NCBI RefSeq assembly: GCF_001423585.1
Contig: NZ_LMOP01000011.1
Location: 273,644-337,643, forward strand
DNA length: 64,000 nucleotides
Direction of reading: 5' to 3'
From: Xanthomonas sp. Leaf148
GTDB lineage: Bacteria; Pseudomonadota; Gammaproteobacteria; Xanthomonadales; Xanthomonadaceae
Each line of letters begins with the position of its first letter. Position 1 is the first letter of the stretch. Below are positions 38,226 to 48,615 of this stretch, one piece after another. Position numbers and translations under genes: made by a program. The notes beneath the pieces were generated by a model. It searched no databases. It was not told the DNA's origin and saw only the letters and a list, made by a program, of their open reading frames with translations.

Positions 38226-38639
38226 TTATTCTCGGGGCGGACGTTCCTGCGGGTTGATCTTTGGATCGTTGCCGACCTGGGGATCGCAACTGAACCAGAC
38301 TTTATTTCCTTTCTTGTCCTTGCGGCTTGGGTCTTCAACGATGAGAGTCAGAAAGATCAGTGTGGGGACGCTATTGGCGTTGACGACCGAGACGCTGCGG
38401 CCGCCGGAGGCAATCAAGGGTTCACTGATCTGTTTGAACGCGTCGGTCGTCAGCAAACTCTTGATCTTGAAATGCTTGGGAACAACGTCTTCATCGAAGT
38501 GATAAGTCAACGTGGATATGCCGTCGTCCTTGTCGACAATCAGCAGATCCGGAGCAAAGCTGTAGAAATATTCGCCAGCGCCCGTGTTTCCTCCGAATCC
38601 CACCCGAGCAACCGTGAGCTTGATACTGAAGTCCGTCAT
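38226..38639 (-). CDS. Small partner of the STAND regulator, unknown
   Basis: 137 residues from the ATG at 38639 ([20 protein letters not shown]). The start overlaps the stop of the STAND gene as ATGA and an AGGACAAGTC ribosome site lies inside that gene, so the two are co-translated. No signal peptide. Two beta-rich halves are suggested (YFYSFAPDLLIVDKDDGIST, VPTLIFLTLIVEDPSRKDKK), with one cysteine near the end (WFSCDPQVG). Function unknown; it could be a ligand or effector of its neighbour. Confidence 0.75.
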   Translation of the reverse strand: MTDFSIKLTVARVGFGGNTGAGEYFYSFAPDLLIVDKDDGISTLTYHFDEDVVPKHFKIKSLLTTDAFKQISEPLIASGGRSVSVVNANSVPTLIFLTLIVEDPSRKDKKGNKVWFSCDPQVGNDPKINPQERPPRE

Positions 38640-41600
38640 GACTTGTCCTGTTCCTTGAGAAGCGGGGCATAGAAGGAGACAAACCCCGGGTGGCGGTAGC
38701 CCGCTTGGTACAGCCATCCGAGCTGTTGCGTAACAGCAGTGCGCTGGCCCAGATGCACTTGGGCGCGAATCCAGGGGTCGAGCAGGTTCTTGTCGCGGCT
38801 GTTGCCGATGTCCTTGCCAAACAGCGTCACCGCGCGCTGCCATGCAGCACGTGCGCCATTGTCATCGCCCGCTGCTGCGCGTTGTTCGCCCTGCCAGACC
38901 AGCGCGAGTGCCAATGTCGAAATAGCCGACAGATCGTCCGGCTTGGCTTGATGCAGTGCATCCACGCGCGCCACGATCTGATCCAGGCTGCCCGCATGAG
39001 CGGCCTGGATGTGGTGCAAGCGCAACGCGATGATGGCATCCAGCAATTCCCAGTCGGGCAGCGGCTGCGACTGCTGCAGCAGGCTGGCCATGGTGTGACG
39101 CGCCTGCCCCAATTGCTGCGTGGCCTGCGCAGACTGCCCGTCCAATGCGGCGATCCAGCCGGCCTGCGTATAGGCATGCCCCAGATCGCTGCGCCAGGTC
39201 TGATTGTCCGGCTGCAAGGCCACCAGCGGCTGCAGGATGCGTACGCTGTCCTGCGCGTCGCGCTGCGCCTGGGGCAGATGACCCTGCACCAACGCCAGAT
39301 TGGACACGCGGATCAACGACACCGCCAGACGTCGTCGCCAGGCATCGGCGTTGGGGTCCTTGGCGACCAGCACGCGCAGCATCGCGATTTGATCGCGATA
39401 CCCCTGCTCTGCAGGCGCCAGTAAGCCCTGGTTTTCCTGCGCCAGGCTCAGCCCGGACAAGCTGTCGATCAATTCGTAGCGCAGTGATGCATTGTCCGGA
39501 GCGCGCGCGCTGAGCACCCGCTTGAGCGCGATGTCGCGCGCAAAAAATCCGATCGCCGTTGCGACATCGCCCTGCGCGTTGGCCAGCATGCCGAGATTGT
39601 TGAGCGCGTACGACAGTTCCAGCTGCCAGTGAGGATCGGCCGGCACGCTGCGCACCAGCCACTCGCTCGCGGCCAGATATTGCGACCAATGGGCGTGCGC
39701 CAGCGCGAACTGCTTCTTGCGATAGGCCATATTCCCCAGCCAATACGCGGCCTGGCCGGTTTCCGCATGTGCATCCAGCATGTCGGGTGCGCGCAGGCGT
39801 GCCTGCTCGGCGGTGGCGGCCGCACGTGTAAACGCCGCCTGCGCCTCGTCCAACTTGCCCTGGTTCATCAGCACTTCGCCGGTGGTCCGCAGGGCCCGGG
39901 CGTGGTTGATCAGATCGCCCGGTTGCATGCTGGCGTTGGGCAGATCTTCCAGATAGCGCAGCGAGCGGCTGCCTACGCTGTCGAGCAGCTTGAGATTGCC
40001 TACGGTGCGCAACTGCTCGGCCAGATCGCCCAGCATGTAGCTCACCAGTTGCTGGGCCTGATCGCGGCGCTCTTCTGCCACTTGCTGGGCCTGGCGCGCC
40101 TGCCAACCGAGCAGGAGCGATGCGCTGGCCAGCACCACCAACAAGGTGGCGGCTGTTGCATACAGGCCGCGGCGGCGTTGCTGCGAGCGTTCGCAGGCAC
40201 GCAGGAACGCCACATCCACCGCATCCAGATCCTGCGGCATGCGCCGTGCGGCTTCGCGCGCTTCGCTCAACGGGCGCCCGCTGTTGAGCAGGTGATCGGT
40301 GCGCCGGCCCTCGCTTGCCCAGCGCTGCGCGGCCAGCTGCAGGCGCTTGCGTGCCTGCAGCAGTCGGCGGTTTTCGTGGATCCACTCGGCCGCGCGTGGC
40401 CATTGCCGCAACAAGGCTTCGTGCGCCACCGCAAACCCCGGCTCGCCGGCCACCAGTTCGCTGACAAACAGCCGCGCATGCACGAAGGCATCGACCAGCG
40501 CATGCGCTGCACCGTCGGCCGGCAATGCCGACCAGGGTGCACGGCGTGCGGTCACCGCAGCGCTGTCGGGGTGGATGACGCTCAGCTGTGTCAGCACCTC
40601 GCCAAGCGCTGCCTGCGCGGCGGCCGGCAAGGCACGAAAGGTCGCTTCGGCATGGTGCGTCAACGCGCCTTCCAATCCACCCAAGGCGCGGTAGGCCGCA
40701 AACGTCAGCAGGCCATCGTCGCTGCGCTGCGCGTGTAGCGCATGCAACAAATGCTGCAACAACGGCAACGCATCGGGCTGGCGTGCGGTGGCGTCGCGCA
40801 GTACATCGTCCAGGCGGCTGACGCTGTCGTGCTCTTCTTCGAAGCGCAGCCCGGCCATCGCCGCGGGCACGCGAATGATCTGGCCGATCTCGCCGTCGCG
40901 CGGCGGCAGCAGATCCACATGCCCGTCGCCGCGTTTGAGTTCGACGATGTCCGGCAAGGCATCGATCAGCCGCGGATAAAAGTCGCTGCGGGTCAGCAGT
41001 AACACCGCCACATGCGCGCTGCTGCACAGCGCCTGCAATACAGCGGCCAGCGCGCTGCGGTCGGCATCGGTGATGCCGGGTGCGGCCACCATGGCTTCGG
41101 CATGGTCGATCACCAGCAGCAGATGCCGCTGGGTCTGCGCGCTATCGCGTACCGGGGCGCTATACCGTAGCGCTTCGACGATTGCGGCATGCAGCGGGGC
41201 AGGGTGTTGCAGCCACTCGGCAAGCCGTGCCAGTTGCGCGGGCGAGAACACCGCGCGCTCGGCGATTGACCAGTCGCCGAGTGCGCGCGCGAGCGTGTCT
41301 TGCACATCGCCGCCACGGCATTGCGCCAGATTGCAGTACGTCACCGCCACCGCTTCCAGCCCATCCAGCCCGCCGGCGTGCGACAGCAACGGCACCACGC
41401 CGGCCCGCAGCAACGAGGTCTTGCCGCAGCCGCTGGCCCCGCTCACCAGCACCAGCCCGCGCTGGCTGTGCAGCTGCGCGCGCAACGCCGCAACGACTTG
41501 TGCAATTGCGTGACTGCGGCCGAAAAACACCTCTGCGTGCGCCGGGTCGAACGCCTGCAGGCCCACGTACGGGCTGCCCTGCGCCCACGACCCGGTGCCG

Positions 41601-41974
41601 ATCACCGCGCCGCGATACTCCTGCGGAAACACCACCTTGGGCAGCAACCGATAGCCGCGTTTGCGGATGGTTTCGATAAAGCGCGGCTGGCGGCTGTCGT
41701 CGCCCAGCTTGCGGCGCAGCTGCGCGATGGTCTTGTGCACCGGGTTATCGCCGTAAAAGCTGCCGTGCCACACCTCGATCAGCAGCTGCTCGGCGCTGAT
41801 CACTTCGCCGGCGCGCTCGGCCAGTGCGATCAGCACTTCCATCATGCGCGGTTCCAGCGTGATGGTCTGGCCGTCGTCGATCAGCGTCAGCCGCTCGGGC
41901 TCGACCAGCAGCGGGCCGAGGCGGAACCGCGGAACGGAGCTTAGCTGCGTGACGCGCTCGCTACGAAGAGACAT
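38636..41974 (-). CDS. Membrane-anchored winged-helix / STAND NTPase / TPR regulator
   Basis: 1112 residues from the ATG at 41974. Residues 15-112 are an OmpR/CadC-type winged helix ([53 protein letters not shown]). A STAND (nSTAND1) NTPase follows, with P-loop GASGCGKT at 179-186 and Walker [11 protein letters not shown]. One membrane helix ([20 protein letters not shown]) lies near residue 600. The C-terminal 480 residues form TPR-like helical pairs ([40 protein letters not shown]), probably periplasmic. This is a one-component sensor architecture joining DNA binding to an NTP switch. Its coupled partner is the 137-residue gene downstream. Confidence 0.88.
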   Translation of the reverse strand: MSLRSERVTQLSSVPRFRLGPLLVEPERLTLIDDGQTITLEPRMMEVLIALAERAGEVISAEQLLIEVWHGSFYGDNPVHKTIAQLRRKLGDDSRQPRFIETIRKRGYRLLPKVVFPQEYRGAVIGTGSWAQGSPYVGLQAFDPAHAEVFFGRSHAIAQVVAALRAQLHSQRGLVLVSGASGCGKTSLLRAGVVPLLSHAGGLDGLEAVAVTYCNLAQCRGGDVQDTLARALGDWSIAERAVFSPAQLARLAEWLQHPAPLHAAIVEALRYSAPVRDSAQTQRHLLLVIDHAEAMVAAPGITDADRSALAAVLQALCSSAHVAVLLLTRSDFYPRLIDALPDIVELKRGDGHVDLLPPRDGEIGQIIRVPAAMAGLRFEEEHDSVSRLDDVLRDATARQPDALPLLQHLLHALHAQRSDDGLLTFAAYRALGGLEGALTHHAEATFRALPAAAQAALGEVLTQLSVIHPDSAAVTARRAPWSALPADGAAHALVDAFVHARLFVSELVAGEPGFAVAHEALLRQWPRAAEWIHENRRLLQARKRLQLAAQRWASEGRRTDHLLNSGRPLSEAREAARRMPQDLDAVDVAFLRACERSQQRRRGLYATAATLLVVLASASLLLGWQARQAQQVAEERRDQAQQLVSYMLGDLAEQLRTVGNLKLLDSVGSRSLRYLEDLPNASMQPGDLINHARALRTTGEVLMNQGKLDEAQAAFTRAAATAEQARLRAPDMLDAHAETGQAAYWLGNMAYRKKQFALAHAHWSQYLAASEWLVRSVPADPHWQLELSYALNNLGMLANAQGDVATAIGFFARDIALKRVLSARAPDNASLRYELIDSLSGLSLAQENQGLLAPAEQGYRDQIAMLRVLVAKDPNADAWRRRLAVSLIRVSNLALVQGHLPQAQRDAQDSVRILQPLVALQPDNQTWRSDLGHAYTQAGWIAALDGQSAQATQQLGQARHTMASLLQQSQPLPDWELLDAIIALRLHHIQAAHAGSLDQIVARVDALHQAKPDDLSAISTLALALVWQGEQRAAAGDDNGARAAWQRAVTLFGKDIGNSRDKNLLDPWIRAQVHLGQRTAVTQQLGWLYQAGYRHPGFVSFYAPLLKEQDKS

Positions 41975-42290
41975 CGCTCGGATACCGGTCGTACAACTGG
42001 AAGGGGCCTGGACAATCGCCAACAGGCACGGCACGGCAGCCCCGAAAAATAGCACAGCTGTTGCGGCGGCAATTGCCCGGCGTCGCGCTTCACACGGTGT
42101 GACGCGCGAGCGCAGGGCAGTGCTGTCGGGCGCGGCGGGCCGGTGGCTGGCAGGGCGACGCGCGTGGCAGGCAGTCGCCGCGCGCGGGCGCATCGCCCTC
42201 CATACAGCAGCGTGTGTTACGCATCAGGCTGTTTCGCATGCGGTGCACCGATTAAGATGCCGCCAGCATCTTGCTGACCAGGAGTCCACG
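41975..42290. other. Divergent promoter region between the STAND regulator and fabV
   Basis: 316 bases between two divergent genes with no frame of its own. It presumably contains both promoters; no operator was recognised. Confidence 0.4.
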
Positions 42291-43499
42291 TTGATCATCC
42301 ATCCCAAAGTGCGCGGCTTCATCTGCACCACCACGCATCCGCTTGGCTGCGAGCGCAATGTGCTCGAGCAGATCGCCGCAACGCGCACGCGCGGCGTGCG
42401 CAACGACGGCCCGAAGAAGGTCTTGGTGATCGGCGCGTCCAGCGGCTACGGCCTGGCTTCGCGCATCACTGCCGCGTTCGGGTTCGGTGCGGACACGCTG
42501 GGCGTGTTCTTCGAAAAACCCGGCACCGCCACCAAGGCCGGCACCGCCGGCTGGTACAACTCGGCGGCTTTCGACAAACACGCCAAGGCCGCGGGCCTGT
42601 ACAGCAAGTCGATCAATGGCGATGCGTTTTCGGATGCGGCGCGCGAAAAAGTGATCGAGCTGATCAAGACCGAGATGGGCGGCAGCGTCGATCTGGTGGT
42701 GTATTCGCTGGCCTCGCCGGTGCGCAAGCTGCCGGGCAGCGGCGAAGTGAAACGCTCGGCGCTCAAGCCGATCGGCAACACCTACACCGCCACCGCCATC
42801 GACACCAACAAGGACGCCATCATCCAGGCCTCGATCGAGCCGGCGACCGAGCAGGAAATCGACGACACCATCACCGTGATGGGCGGGCAGGATTGGGAAC
42901 TGTGGATCGACGCGCTGGAAGGCGCCGGCGTGCTCGCCGATGGCGCACGCAGCGTGGCCTTCAGCTATATCGGCACCGAAATCACCTGGCCGATCTACTG
43001 GCACGGCGCGCTGGGCAAGGCCAAGGTGGACCTGGACCACACCGCGCAACGCTTGAACGCGCGCCTGGCCGCCCGCGGCGGCAGCGCCAATGTAGCGGTG
43101 CTCAAGTCGGTGGTGACACAGGCCAGCGCGGCGATCCCGGTGATGCCGCTGTACATCTCCATGGTCTACAAGATCATGAAGGAAAAGGGCTTGCACGAAG
43201 GCACCATCGACCAGCTCGACCGCCTGTTCCGCGAGCGCCTGTACCGCGAAGACGGCCAGCCGGCCGAGCTGGATGACGAAAACCGCCTGCGCCTGGACGA
43301 CTGGGAACTGCGCGACGACGTGCAGGACGCCTGCAAGGCGCTATGGCCGCAGGTCACCACCGAGAACCTGTTCGCGCTCACCGACTACGCCGGCTACAAG
43401 CACGAGTTTCTCAAGCTGTTCGGCTTCGAGCGCGACGACGTGGATTACGACGCCGATGTGGCGACGGACGTGAGCTTCGATTGCATCGAGCTGGGGTGA
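42291..43499 (+). CDS. fabV: Enoyl-ACP reductase, FabV type
   Basis: 402 residues starting with TTG at 42291 ([20 protein letters not shown]), preceded by AGGAG at six bases; the longer frame is antisense. It carries out the last reduction of each fatty-acid elongation cycle using NADH. The Rossmann motif [20 protein letters not shown] and the catalytic Y-x8-K motif ([10 protein letters not shown]) distinguish FabV from FabI. FabV is known from Xanthomonas, Vibrio and Pseudomonas and is largely insensitive to triclosan. It is the only enoyl reductase gene in this window. A bidirectional terminator follows. Confidence 0.96.
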   Translation: MIIHPKVRGFICTTTHPLGCERNVLEQIAATRTRGVRNDGPKKVLVIGASSGYGLASRITAAFGFGADTLGVFFEKPGTATKAGTAGWYNSAAFDKHAKAAGLYSKSINGDAFSDAAREKVIELIKTEMGGSVDLVVYSLASPVRKLPGSGEVKRSALKPIGNTYTATAIDTNKDAIIQASIEPATEQEIDDTITVMGGQDWELWIDALEGAGVLADGARSVAFSYIGTEITWPIYWHGALGKAKVDLDHTAQRLNARLAARGGSANVAVLKSVVTQASAAIPVMPLYISMVYKIMKEKGLHEGTIDQLDRLFRERLYREDGQPAELDDENRLRLDDWELRDDVQDACKALWPQVTTENLFALTDYAGYKHEFLKLFGFERDDVDYDADVATDVSFDCIELG

Positions 43500-43531
43500 A
43501 TGGGGAATCGGGAATGGGGAATCGAGAATCG
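43500..43531 (+). repeat. GGGAATCG repeat directly after the fabV stop
   Basis: The fabV stop is followed by ATGGGGAATCGGGAATGGGG, then AATCGAGAATCGCAAGAGCG. Same composition and orientation relative to the gene as the copies after pmbA-like, lldD and kdgK. Confidence 0.75.
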
Positions 43532-43583
43532 CAAGAGCGTGGCTCCCTACTCTTCCAATTTCCGCGCACACGGAGCTATAGAA

Positions 43584-43614
43584 AACGGCCGGCAGTGATG
43601 CCGGCCGTTCTTAT
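43584..43614 (+). terminator. Terminator of fabV, usable in both directions
   Basis: AACGGCCGGCA pairs perfectly with TGCCGGCCGTT around a GTGA loop, followed by CTTAT on the plus strand and TTTTC on the minus strand. Confidence 0.8.
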
Positions 43615-43928
43615 GGGGGCAGGCCGTGGCTTGCTGTTGTTGTGTGGCTCTGCGCCGCGATGCGCTATCGACGCGCTGATACGGCGGGCTACTGCAGTGC
43701 CGCGTCGCGGCTGCCGGTGACGCATCCGGCGCGCTCGCTAACGCCTTCATTGCCAGCCAGGCGGATGATGCAACGTCTAGCGGCCTTCCTCTTCTCCGCC
43801 CGTCGGGCCGCTTTTCTCGAGGGAAAGGCGATCTGCGCTTGTGTTCCTCATCACACCCTTGATGCACGCACCATTGCGTCAATAACGCGGCATCCATCCC
43901 CAATCACCACTCCCACTCCTGGCACCCA
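43615..43928. other. Gene-free stretch
   Basis: About 310 bases between the fabV terminator and a small membrane protein gene; frames here on both strands look random. Nothing recognised. Confidence 0.4.
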
Positions 43929-44210
43929 ATGGACAAACTCATCGCCCATCTCGTGCTGGCCTTGCTCGTCAGCACCGCCTGCGCTGTGCTGTTGCGCTTT
44001 GTTCGGGTGCATGGCGCGCTCAAGGCACTGGCCAATCTCGCAATCACCACCGCGGTAGTCTGCGCCGCGGTGATGCAGGATGGCTCAGCACCACCCTGGC
44101 AGAACGCGCTGTTGATTGCGGCGTTTTTCAGCGTCCCGGCATCGGTCTGCGTGGTGCTGGTGAGTGCCGTAATGGCGTGGGTCATCAACAAGCGCCGCAC
44201 GCGCCGCTAG
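43929..44210 (+). CDS. Small three-helix membrane protein
   Basis: 93 residues. Hydrophobic segments LIAHLVLALLVSTACAVLL, ALANLAITTAVVCAAVMQ and VPASVCVVLVSAVMAWVI, with a basic C-terminus KRRTRR on the inside. No conserved motif or partner is seen. A product with three well-formed helices is unlikely by chance. Confidence 0.6.
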   Translation: MDKLIAHLVLALLVSTACAVLLRFVRVHGALKALANLAITTAVVCAAVMQDGSAPPWQNALLIAAFFSVPASVCVVLVSAVMAWVINKRRTRR

Positions 44211-44307
44211 TCCGTGCCGATCTGAGGTTTGCGAGATCGCACTGGGGCGCGCTCAAGATGCCTCATCGCTCCAACGCGGTCAGAGCAGCGGCATGAAAGC
44301 GCTCTTA

Positions 44308-44341
44308 CGATTCCCCAATCCCGATTCCCGATTCCCCGCTC
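44308..44341 (-). repeat. GGGAATCG repeat after the kdgK stop
   Basis: On the minus strand the kdgK stop is followed by GGAGCGGGGAATCGGGAATC and GGGATTGGGGAATCGTAAGAGCG, matching the other three stop-adjacent copies. Confidence 0.75.
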
Positions 44342-44342
44342 C

Positions 44343-45365
44343 TCACCGCTTCACATCGAATCGCGCATCGCCCACGCACGCCTGCACATCGGCCACCGAC
44401 AGCGGATTGAAATCGCCGGGAATCGAGTGCTTCAAACAACCGGCAGCCAGGCCGAAGCGCACCGTGTCGTCCAGCGACCAGCCTTCGATCAGGCCGTGCA
44501 GCACGCCGGCGGCAAACGCATCGCCACCGCCGATGCGGTCGATGATGGGGGTGAGTTCTTCGCTGGGCGCGCGCGCCACCGCGCCCTCGCGCGGCACCAG
44601 CATCGCGCCCAGGCTGTGGTGGTCCACGTTATGCGCCACGCGTTGCGTGCAGGCCATCAACTGCAGCTGCGGGAATGCGGCAAACGCCTGCTGCGCGGCT
44701 GCTTCCACGCGCGCTTCCAGCGTGTCCTGCGGGAACTCGCCACCGAGCACCACACCGATATCGCGGTAGTCGGCAAACACCACATCGGCACAGTCGAACA
44801 GCTGATGCAGGATGCCGCGCGCATCGCCCTGCCAACGCTGCCATAACTTGGGCCGGTAGTTGCCGTCGAACGACACCTTGACCCCGGCCGCCCGCGCAGC
44901 GCGCGCTGCCGCCAGCGCGGCCTGCGCCACCTCGGCGCCCAGCGCCGGGCTCACCCCGGACAGGTGCAGCCATTGCGCACCCTCAAGCAGGCGCGGCCAG
45001 TCATAGGCATCGGCGGACGCCAGCGCAAACGCCGAATCGGCGCGGTCGTAGACCACTTCGCTGGGGCGATGGATCGCGCCGGTGGTCAAAAAGTACAGGC
45101 CCATGCGGCCATCCACGCGCCGCACATGGCGGGTATCGACGTCATGCCGGCGCAGCTCGCCGAGTACCGCGGCACCCAGCGGGTTGTCGGCCACGGTGCT
45201 GACCATCGCCACGTCGTGACCGAAATGCGCCAGCGACACGCCGACATTGGCTTCTGCACCACCGCAATGCACGTCCAGTCGCGGCTGCTGCAACAGCAGC
45301 TCATGACCAGGCGCCCCCAGGCGCAGCAACAACTCTCCAAAACACAGGATGCGGGCTCGACTCAT
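44343..45365 (-). CDS. kdgK: 2-keto-3-deoxygluconate kinase
   Basis: 340 residues, PfkB/ribokinase family. It phosphorylates 2-keto-3-deoxygluconate, the end product of pectin and uronate breakdown, to KDPG for the Entner-Doudoroff pathway. Visible features: ILCFGELLLRL and the glycine pair CGGAEANVGVSLAHFG near the N-terminus, and the PfkB signature with catalytic Asp in DRIGGGDAFAAGVLHGLIEG. GAGG lies nine bases before the ATG. It is divergent from the pectin-locus TonB receptor genes, and the shared intergenic region has two copies of one operator-like dyad. Confidence 0.92.
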   Translation of the reverse strand: MSRARILCFGELLLRLGAPGHELLLQQPRLDVHCGGAEANVGVSLAHFGHDVAMVSTVADNPLGAAVLGELRRHDVDTRHVRRVDGRMGLYFLTTGAIHRPSEVVYDRADSAFALASADAYDWPRLLEGAQWLHLSGVSPALGAEVAQAALAAARAARAAGVKVSFDGNYRPKLWQRWQGDARGILHQLFDCADVVFADYRDIGVVLGGEFPQDTLEARVEAAAQQAFAAFPQLQLMACTQRVAHNVDHHSLGAMLVPREGAVARAPSEELTPIIDRIGGGDAFAAGVLHGLIEGWSLDDTVRFGLAAGCLKHSIPGDFNPLSVADVQACVGDARFDVKR

Positions 45366-45423
45366 GCGGTAGTACCTCGTCTGTGTGGTGCGTCACGGGG
45401 TGGGGGACCGGTGGCGCGTTACG

Positions 45424-45440
45424 ATGACCATCGGTGTCAT
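45424..45440. promoter_or_regulatory. Operator-like dyad upstream of kdgK
   Basis: ATGACCATCGGTGTCAT has matching ends (ATGAC/GTCAT) and lies 59 bases before the kdgK start. It differs at only two positions from the second copy at 45579-45595. A LacI- or GntR-type repressor of pectin use is the likely binder, inferred from context. Confidence 0.55.
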
Positions 45441-45578
45441 TCTAGCCGGCAGCAAACCCGCCGGGCGAGCGTCATGATGCGACCTGAAGCGACCGCTTGC
45501 ACCCCTTTAGGGCAAATATGATGACGTTTTCTGCTGCGCTGCAAGATGTTGAACGACGATTCAGCTGGTAACGTCGTT

Positions 45579-45595
45579 TTGACCAGCGGTGTCAT
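45579..45595. promoter_or_regulatory. Operator-like dyad upstream of the first pectin-locus TonB receptor
   Basis: TTGACCAGCGGTGTCAT lies 56 bases before the receptor start, and shares TGACCA and CGGTGTCAT with the kdgK-side copy. Its TTGACC part could double as a -35 box, so bound repressor would block polymerase. Confidence 0.55.
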
Positions 45596-45650
45596 TGCCG
45601 CTCACACCCCCGCATTTCACATTGTTCATGGACCCTTGGGAGGGGAGGAC

Positions 45651-48431
45651 ATGCAATTTCGGACCACCAACCGGAAGACACCGGTTACCTTGCTGGCGTT
45701 GTCGATCGGCCTGGCGCTGAGCGGCCACCTGGCAGCACAAGAAACCACCCAAGCGCCTGCAGAACCGGCCGTGGACCTGGACACCGTCACGGTGACCGGC
45801 TATCGCGCCTCGGTGGAAAAGGCCCTGGACATCAAGCGCGGCGAAGCCGGCGTGGTCGATGCGATTGTCGCTGAAGACATCGGCAAGTTCCCCGACCTCA
45901 ACCTGGCCGAATCGCTGCAGCGCATCCCCGGCGTAGTGATCACCCGTGAGGCCGGCGAAGGCCGCGCCATTTCGGTGCGTGGTCTGGGCCCGGAGTTCAC
46001 CCGCGTGCGCATCAACGGCATGGAAGCGCTCACCACCGTGGGCGCCGGCGACCAGAGCGGTGGCACCAACCGCGGCCGCGGCTTCGACTTCAACGTGTTC
46101 GCCTCGGACCTGTTCTCGCAGCTGATCGCGCGCAAGACCGCCTCGGCCGATGTGGAAGAAGGCTCGCTCGGCGCCACCGTCGACCTGCGCACCGCGCGTC
46201 CGTTCGACTACAACGGCTTCACCTTCGCTGCCAGTACCCAGGCCGCTTATAACGCGATGGCCGAAAAGGCCAACCCGCGCGTGGCCGGCTTGATCGCCAA
46301 TACCTGGGCCGACAACACCTTCGGCGCCTTGCTGTCGGTGGCCTACACCGAGCGCGAAGTGCTGGAAGAAGGTTCCAACACCGGCCGCTGGGCCAATGGC
46401 CCCAGCAACGGCGGCTTCAGCGCCACCTCGCCGTTCGCCGCCGCGCGCTCGGCAGATGTCTACCACCCGCGCTTCCCGCGCTACACCCAGCAGATCCACG
46501 ACCAGCAGCGCCTGGGCATCACCGGCTCGCTGCAGTGGAAGCCGTCCGATCGCACCACGCTGTCGCTGGACATGCTGTATTCCAAGATCGACGCCAAGCG
46601 CGACGAGCATTACATCGAAGCGATCTCCTTCAGCCGCAACCGCGACGGGCTCACCCCGCGTCGTGCAGTGCGCGACGGCAAGCCGGCCACCATCGTGCGC
46701 AACGGCGAGATCCGCAACAACGCCTTGGTCTACGGCGAATTCGACAATGTCGACATCCGTACCGAAAACCGCCACGACGAGTGGAACACCGAGTTCAAGC
46801 AGATCAGCTTCGACATGGAGCATCGTTTCAACGATGCCTTCAGCGTCAATGCCCGGGTGGGCACCTCGCGCTCTGCGCACGAGAACCCGATCCAGACCAC
46901 CATCATCATGGACAAGTACGACGTCGACGGGTACAGCTACGACTACCGCGGCAACAACCGCGCGCCGGTGCTGAACTACGGGATCGACCCGACCAATCCC
47001 AATGGCTGGGAGCTGGCCGAAATCCGTTTGCGTCCGCAGTCGGTGGATAACGACTTCGACACCGGCCAGATCGACTTTAACTGGAACGTCAGCCCCGGCT
47101 TCCGCCTCAAGGGCGGCGTGCTGGCCAAGAACTACACGTTCAGCACTGTCGAACTGCGCCGCGCCAACGAGCTGGCCGTGCCCACCTTCGCCAACGGCAC
47201 CACCATCGTGCCGGCAGACCTGACCGAACAGGCAGGGCTCAAGGGCATCAACGGCAGCCCCAATGCCTGGGTCGTGCCCAACCTGGATGCGGTGGCCGAT
47301 CAGTTCGGCATCTACAGCAACAGCGGCACCTTTGCAGTGGCTCCGCGCGTCAACAACAGCCGTAGCGTCGAAGAAAAAGACCGCGGCGTGTGGTTGATGG
47401 GCGAGTTCTCCACCGACCTGGGGTCCATTCCGCTGTCGGGTAACTTCGGCGTGCGTTACGTGCGTACCGAGCAGGAGTCCACCGGGTTCGCATTGATCAA
47501 CAACATCCCGACGCAGACCACCGTGGGCCGCAAGTACAACAACACGCTGCCCTCGTTCAATCTGGTCGCCGAGCTGATGCCCGACCTGCTGCTGCGCCTG
47601 GGTGCGGCCAAGGTCATGAGCCGTCCAGGCCTGGGCAGCCTCACCCCCGGCGTCACCGTGGCTGTGGCCGGCGGGTCGCGCACCGTGGCCGGCGGCAACC
47701 CGGATCTGGACCCGATCGAAGCCACCAACGTCGACCTCGGCCTGGAGTGGTACTTCAACGAAGGCGCCATGGTCGGTGTTGGCCTGTTCTACAAGGACAT
47801 CGAAAGCTTCATCCAGACCGCGCGCGAAGTACGCCCGTATTCCAGCAGCGGCCTGCCGGCCTCGTTGCTGGACGGCACCGGTGCCACCGTCAACGACGAC
47901 TTCGCCTTCAGCATCCCGCTCAATACCCCGGGCGGCGAATTGAAGGGCGTGGAAGCCAACTACACCCAGCCCTTCACCTTCCTGCCGGGCAAGTGGGCCA
48001 ACCTGGGCGTGCAGCTCAACTACACCTGGGTTGATTCGCAGATCCAGTACCTGGCCAGCAGCGGCGCGCCGGTGATGAAGAACGATCTGCTCGGGCTGTC
48101 GCGCTCGTCGTGGAATGCCACGTTGTTCTACGAAGGCGAATCCTTCGCAGGGCGCGTGTCGGCCACCAACCGCGACGACTACCTGACCCAGGCACCGGGT
48201 TCGGAAGCCGGCTTCAACGTCGATGGCGTGCACGGCATGACCGGCACCACCATGATCGACGCCTCGCTGCGCTACAAGATCAGCAAGCAGCTGGAGCTGA
48301 GCCTGGAAGGCATCAACCTCACCAACGAAGCCTCCGATGAATGGGTGTCGTCGCCGCGCACCGGCCAGTTGCCGCTGCAATACGGTGAAACCGGTCGCCA
48401 GTTCCTGCTCGGCGCCCGCTACAAGTTCTAA
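45651..48431 (+). CDS. Oar-type TonB-dependent transporter, pectin locus (1)
   Basis: 926 residues from the ATG at 45651, which follows GGGAGGGGAGGAC; the frame upstream to 45546 is leader. Signal MQFRTTNRKTPVTLLALSIG ends with HLAAQ. The TonB box region reads VDLDTVTVTGYRASVEKALD, followed by the conserved Xanthomonadales signature AEDIGKFPDLNLAESLQRIP, then ISVRGLGPEFTRVRINGMEA. It ends with QFLLGARYKF, the aromatic barrel terminus. Likely imports oligogalacturonides across the outer membrane, judged from the enzymes and kinase beside it. A GC-rich hairpin separates it from the second receptor. Confidence 0.92.
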   Translation: MQFRTTNRKTPVTLLALSIGLALSGHLAAQETTQAPAEPAVDLDTVTVTGYRASVEKALDIKRGEAGVVDAIVAEDIGKFPDLNLAESLQRIPGVVITREAGEGRAISVRGLGPEFTRVRINGMEALTTVGAGDQSGGTNRGRGFDFNVFASDLFSQLIARKTASADVEEGSLGATVDLRTARPFDYNGFTFAASTQAAYNAMAEKANPRVAGLIANTWADNTFGALLSVAYTEREVLEEGSNTGRWANGPSNGGFSATSPFAAARSADVYHPRFPRYTQQIHDQQRLGITGSLQWKPSDRTTLSLDMLYSKIDAKRDEHYIEAISFSRNRDGLTPRRAVRDGKPATIVRNGEIRNNALVYGEFDNVDIRTENRHDEWNTEFKQISFDMEHRFNDAFSVNARVGTSRSAHENPIQTTIIMDKYDVDGYSYDYRGNNRAPVLNYGIDPTNPNGWELAEIRLRPQSVDNDFDTGQIDFNWNVSPGFRLKGGVLAKNYTFSTVELRRANELAVPTFANGTTIVPADLTEQAGLKGINGSPNAWVVPNLDAVADQFGIYSNSGTFAVAPRVNNSRSVEEKDRGVWLMGEFSTDLGSIPLSGNFGVRYVRTEQESTGFALINNIPTQTTVGRKYNNTLPSFNLVAELMPDLLLRLGAAKVMSRPGLGSLTPGVTVAVAGGSRTVAGGNPDLDPIEATNVDLGLEWYFNEGAMVGVGLFYKDIESFIQTAREVRPYSSSGLPASLLDGTGATVNDDFAFSIPLNTPGGELKGVEANYTQPFTFLPGKWANLGVQLNYTWVDSQIQYLASSGAPVMKNDLLGLSRSSWNATLFYEGESFAGRVSATNRDDYLTQAPGSEAGFNVDGVHGMTGTTMIDASLRYKISKQLELSLEGINLTNEASDEWVSSPRTGQLPLQYGETGRQFLLGARYKF

Positions 48432-48442
48432 AAGCGTGTCCG

Positions 48443-48468
48443 CCCGCTGCGCACACGCGCAGCGGGCC
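48443..48468. terminator. Strong hairpin between the two TonB receptor genes
   Basis: GCCCGCTGCGC pairs perfectly over 11 bp with GCGCAGCGGGC around ACAC, twelve bases after the first receptor stop. There is no T tract, so it may act as an attenuator or mRNA 3'-end protector, allowing more of the first receptor than of the downstream enzymes. Confidence 0.6.
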
Positions 48469-48615
48469 TGATTCCAACGCCTGATCGCGATGACGTCTTG
48501 CGCCCGGTTTTTCGGGCGCGCATGCAACGCGGTGGGCGGGATGTTTCGTGCGACGCCGATGGCCTTGGGGGGCTGAGCGCGTCTTTGCAGCCAGTGCCAG
48601 GGAGAGAGCCGCATC

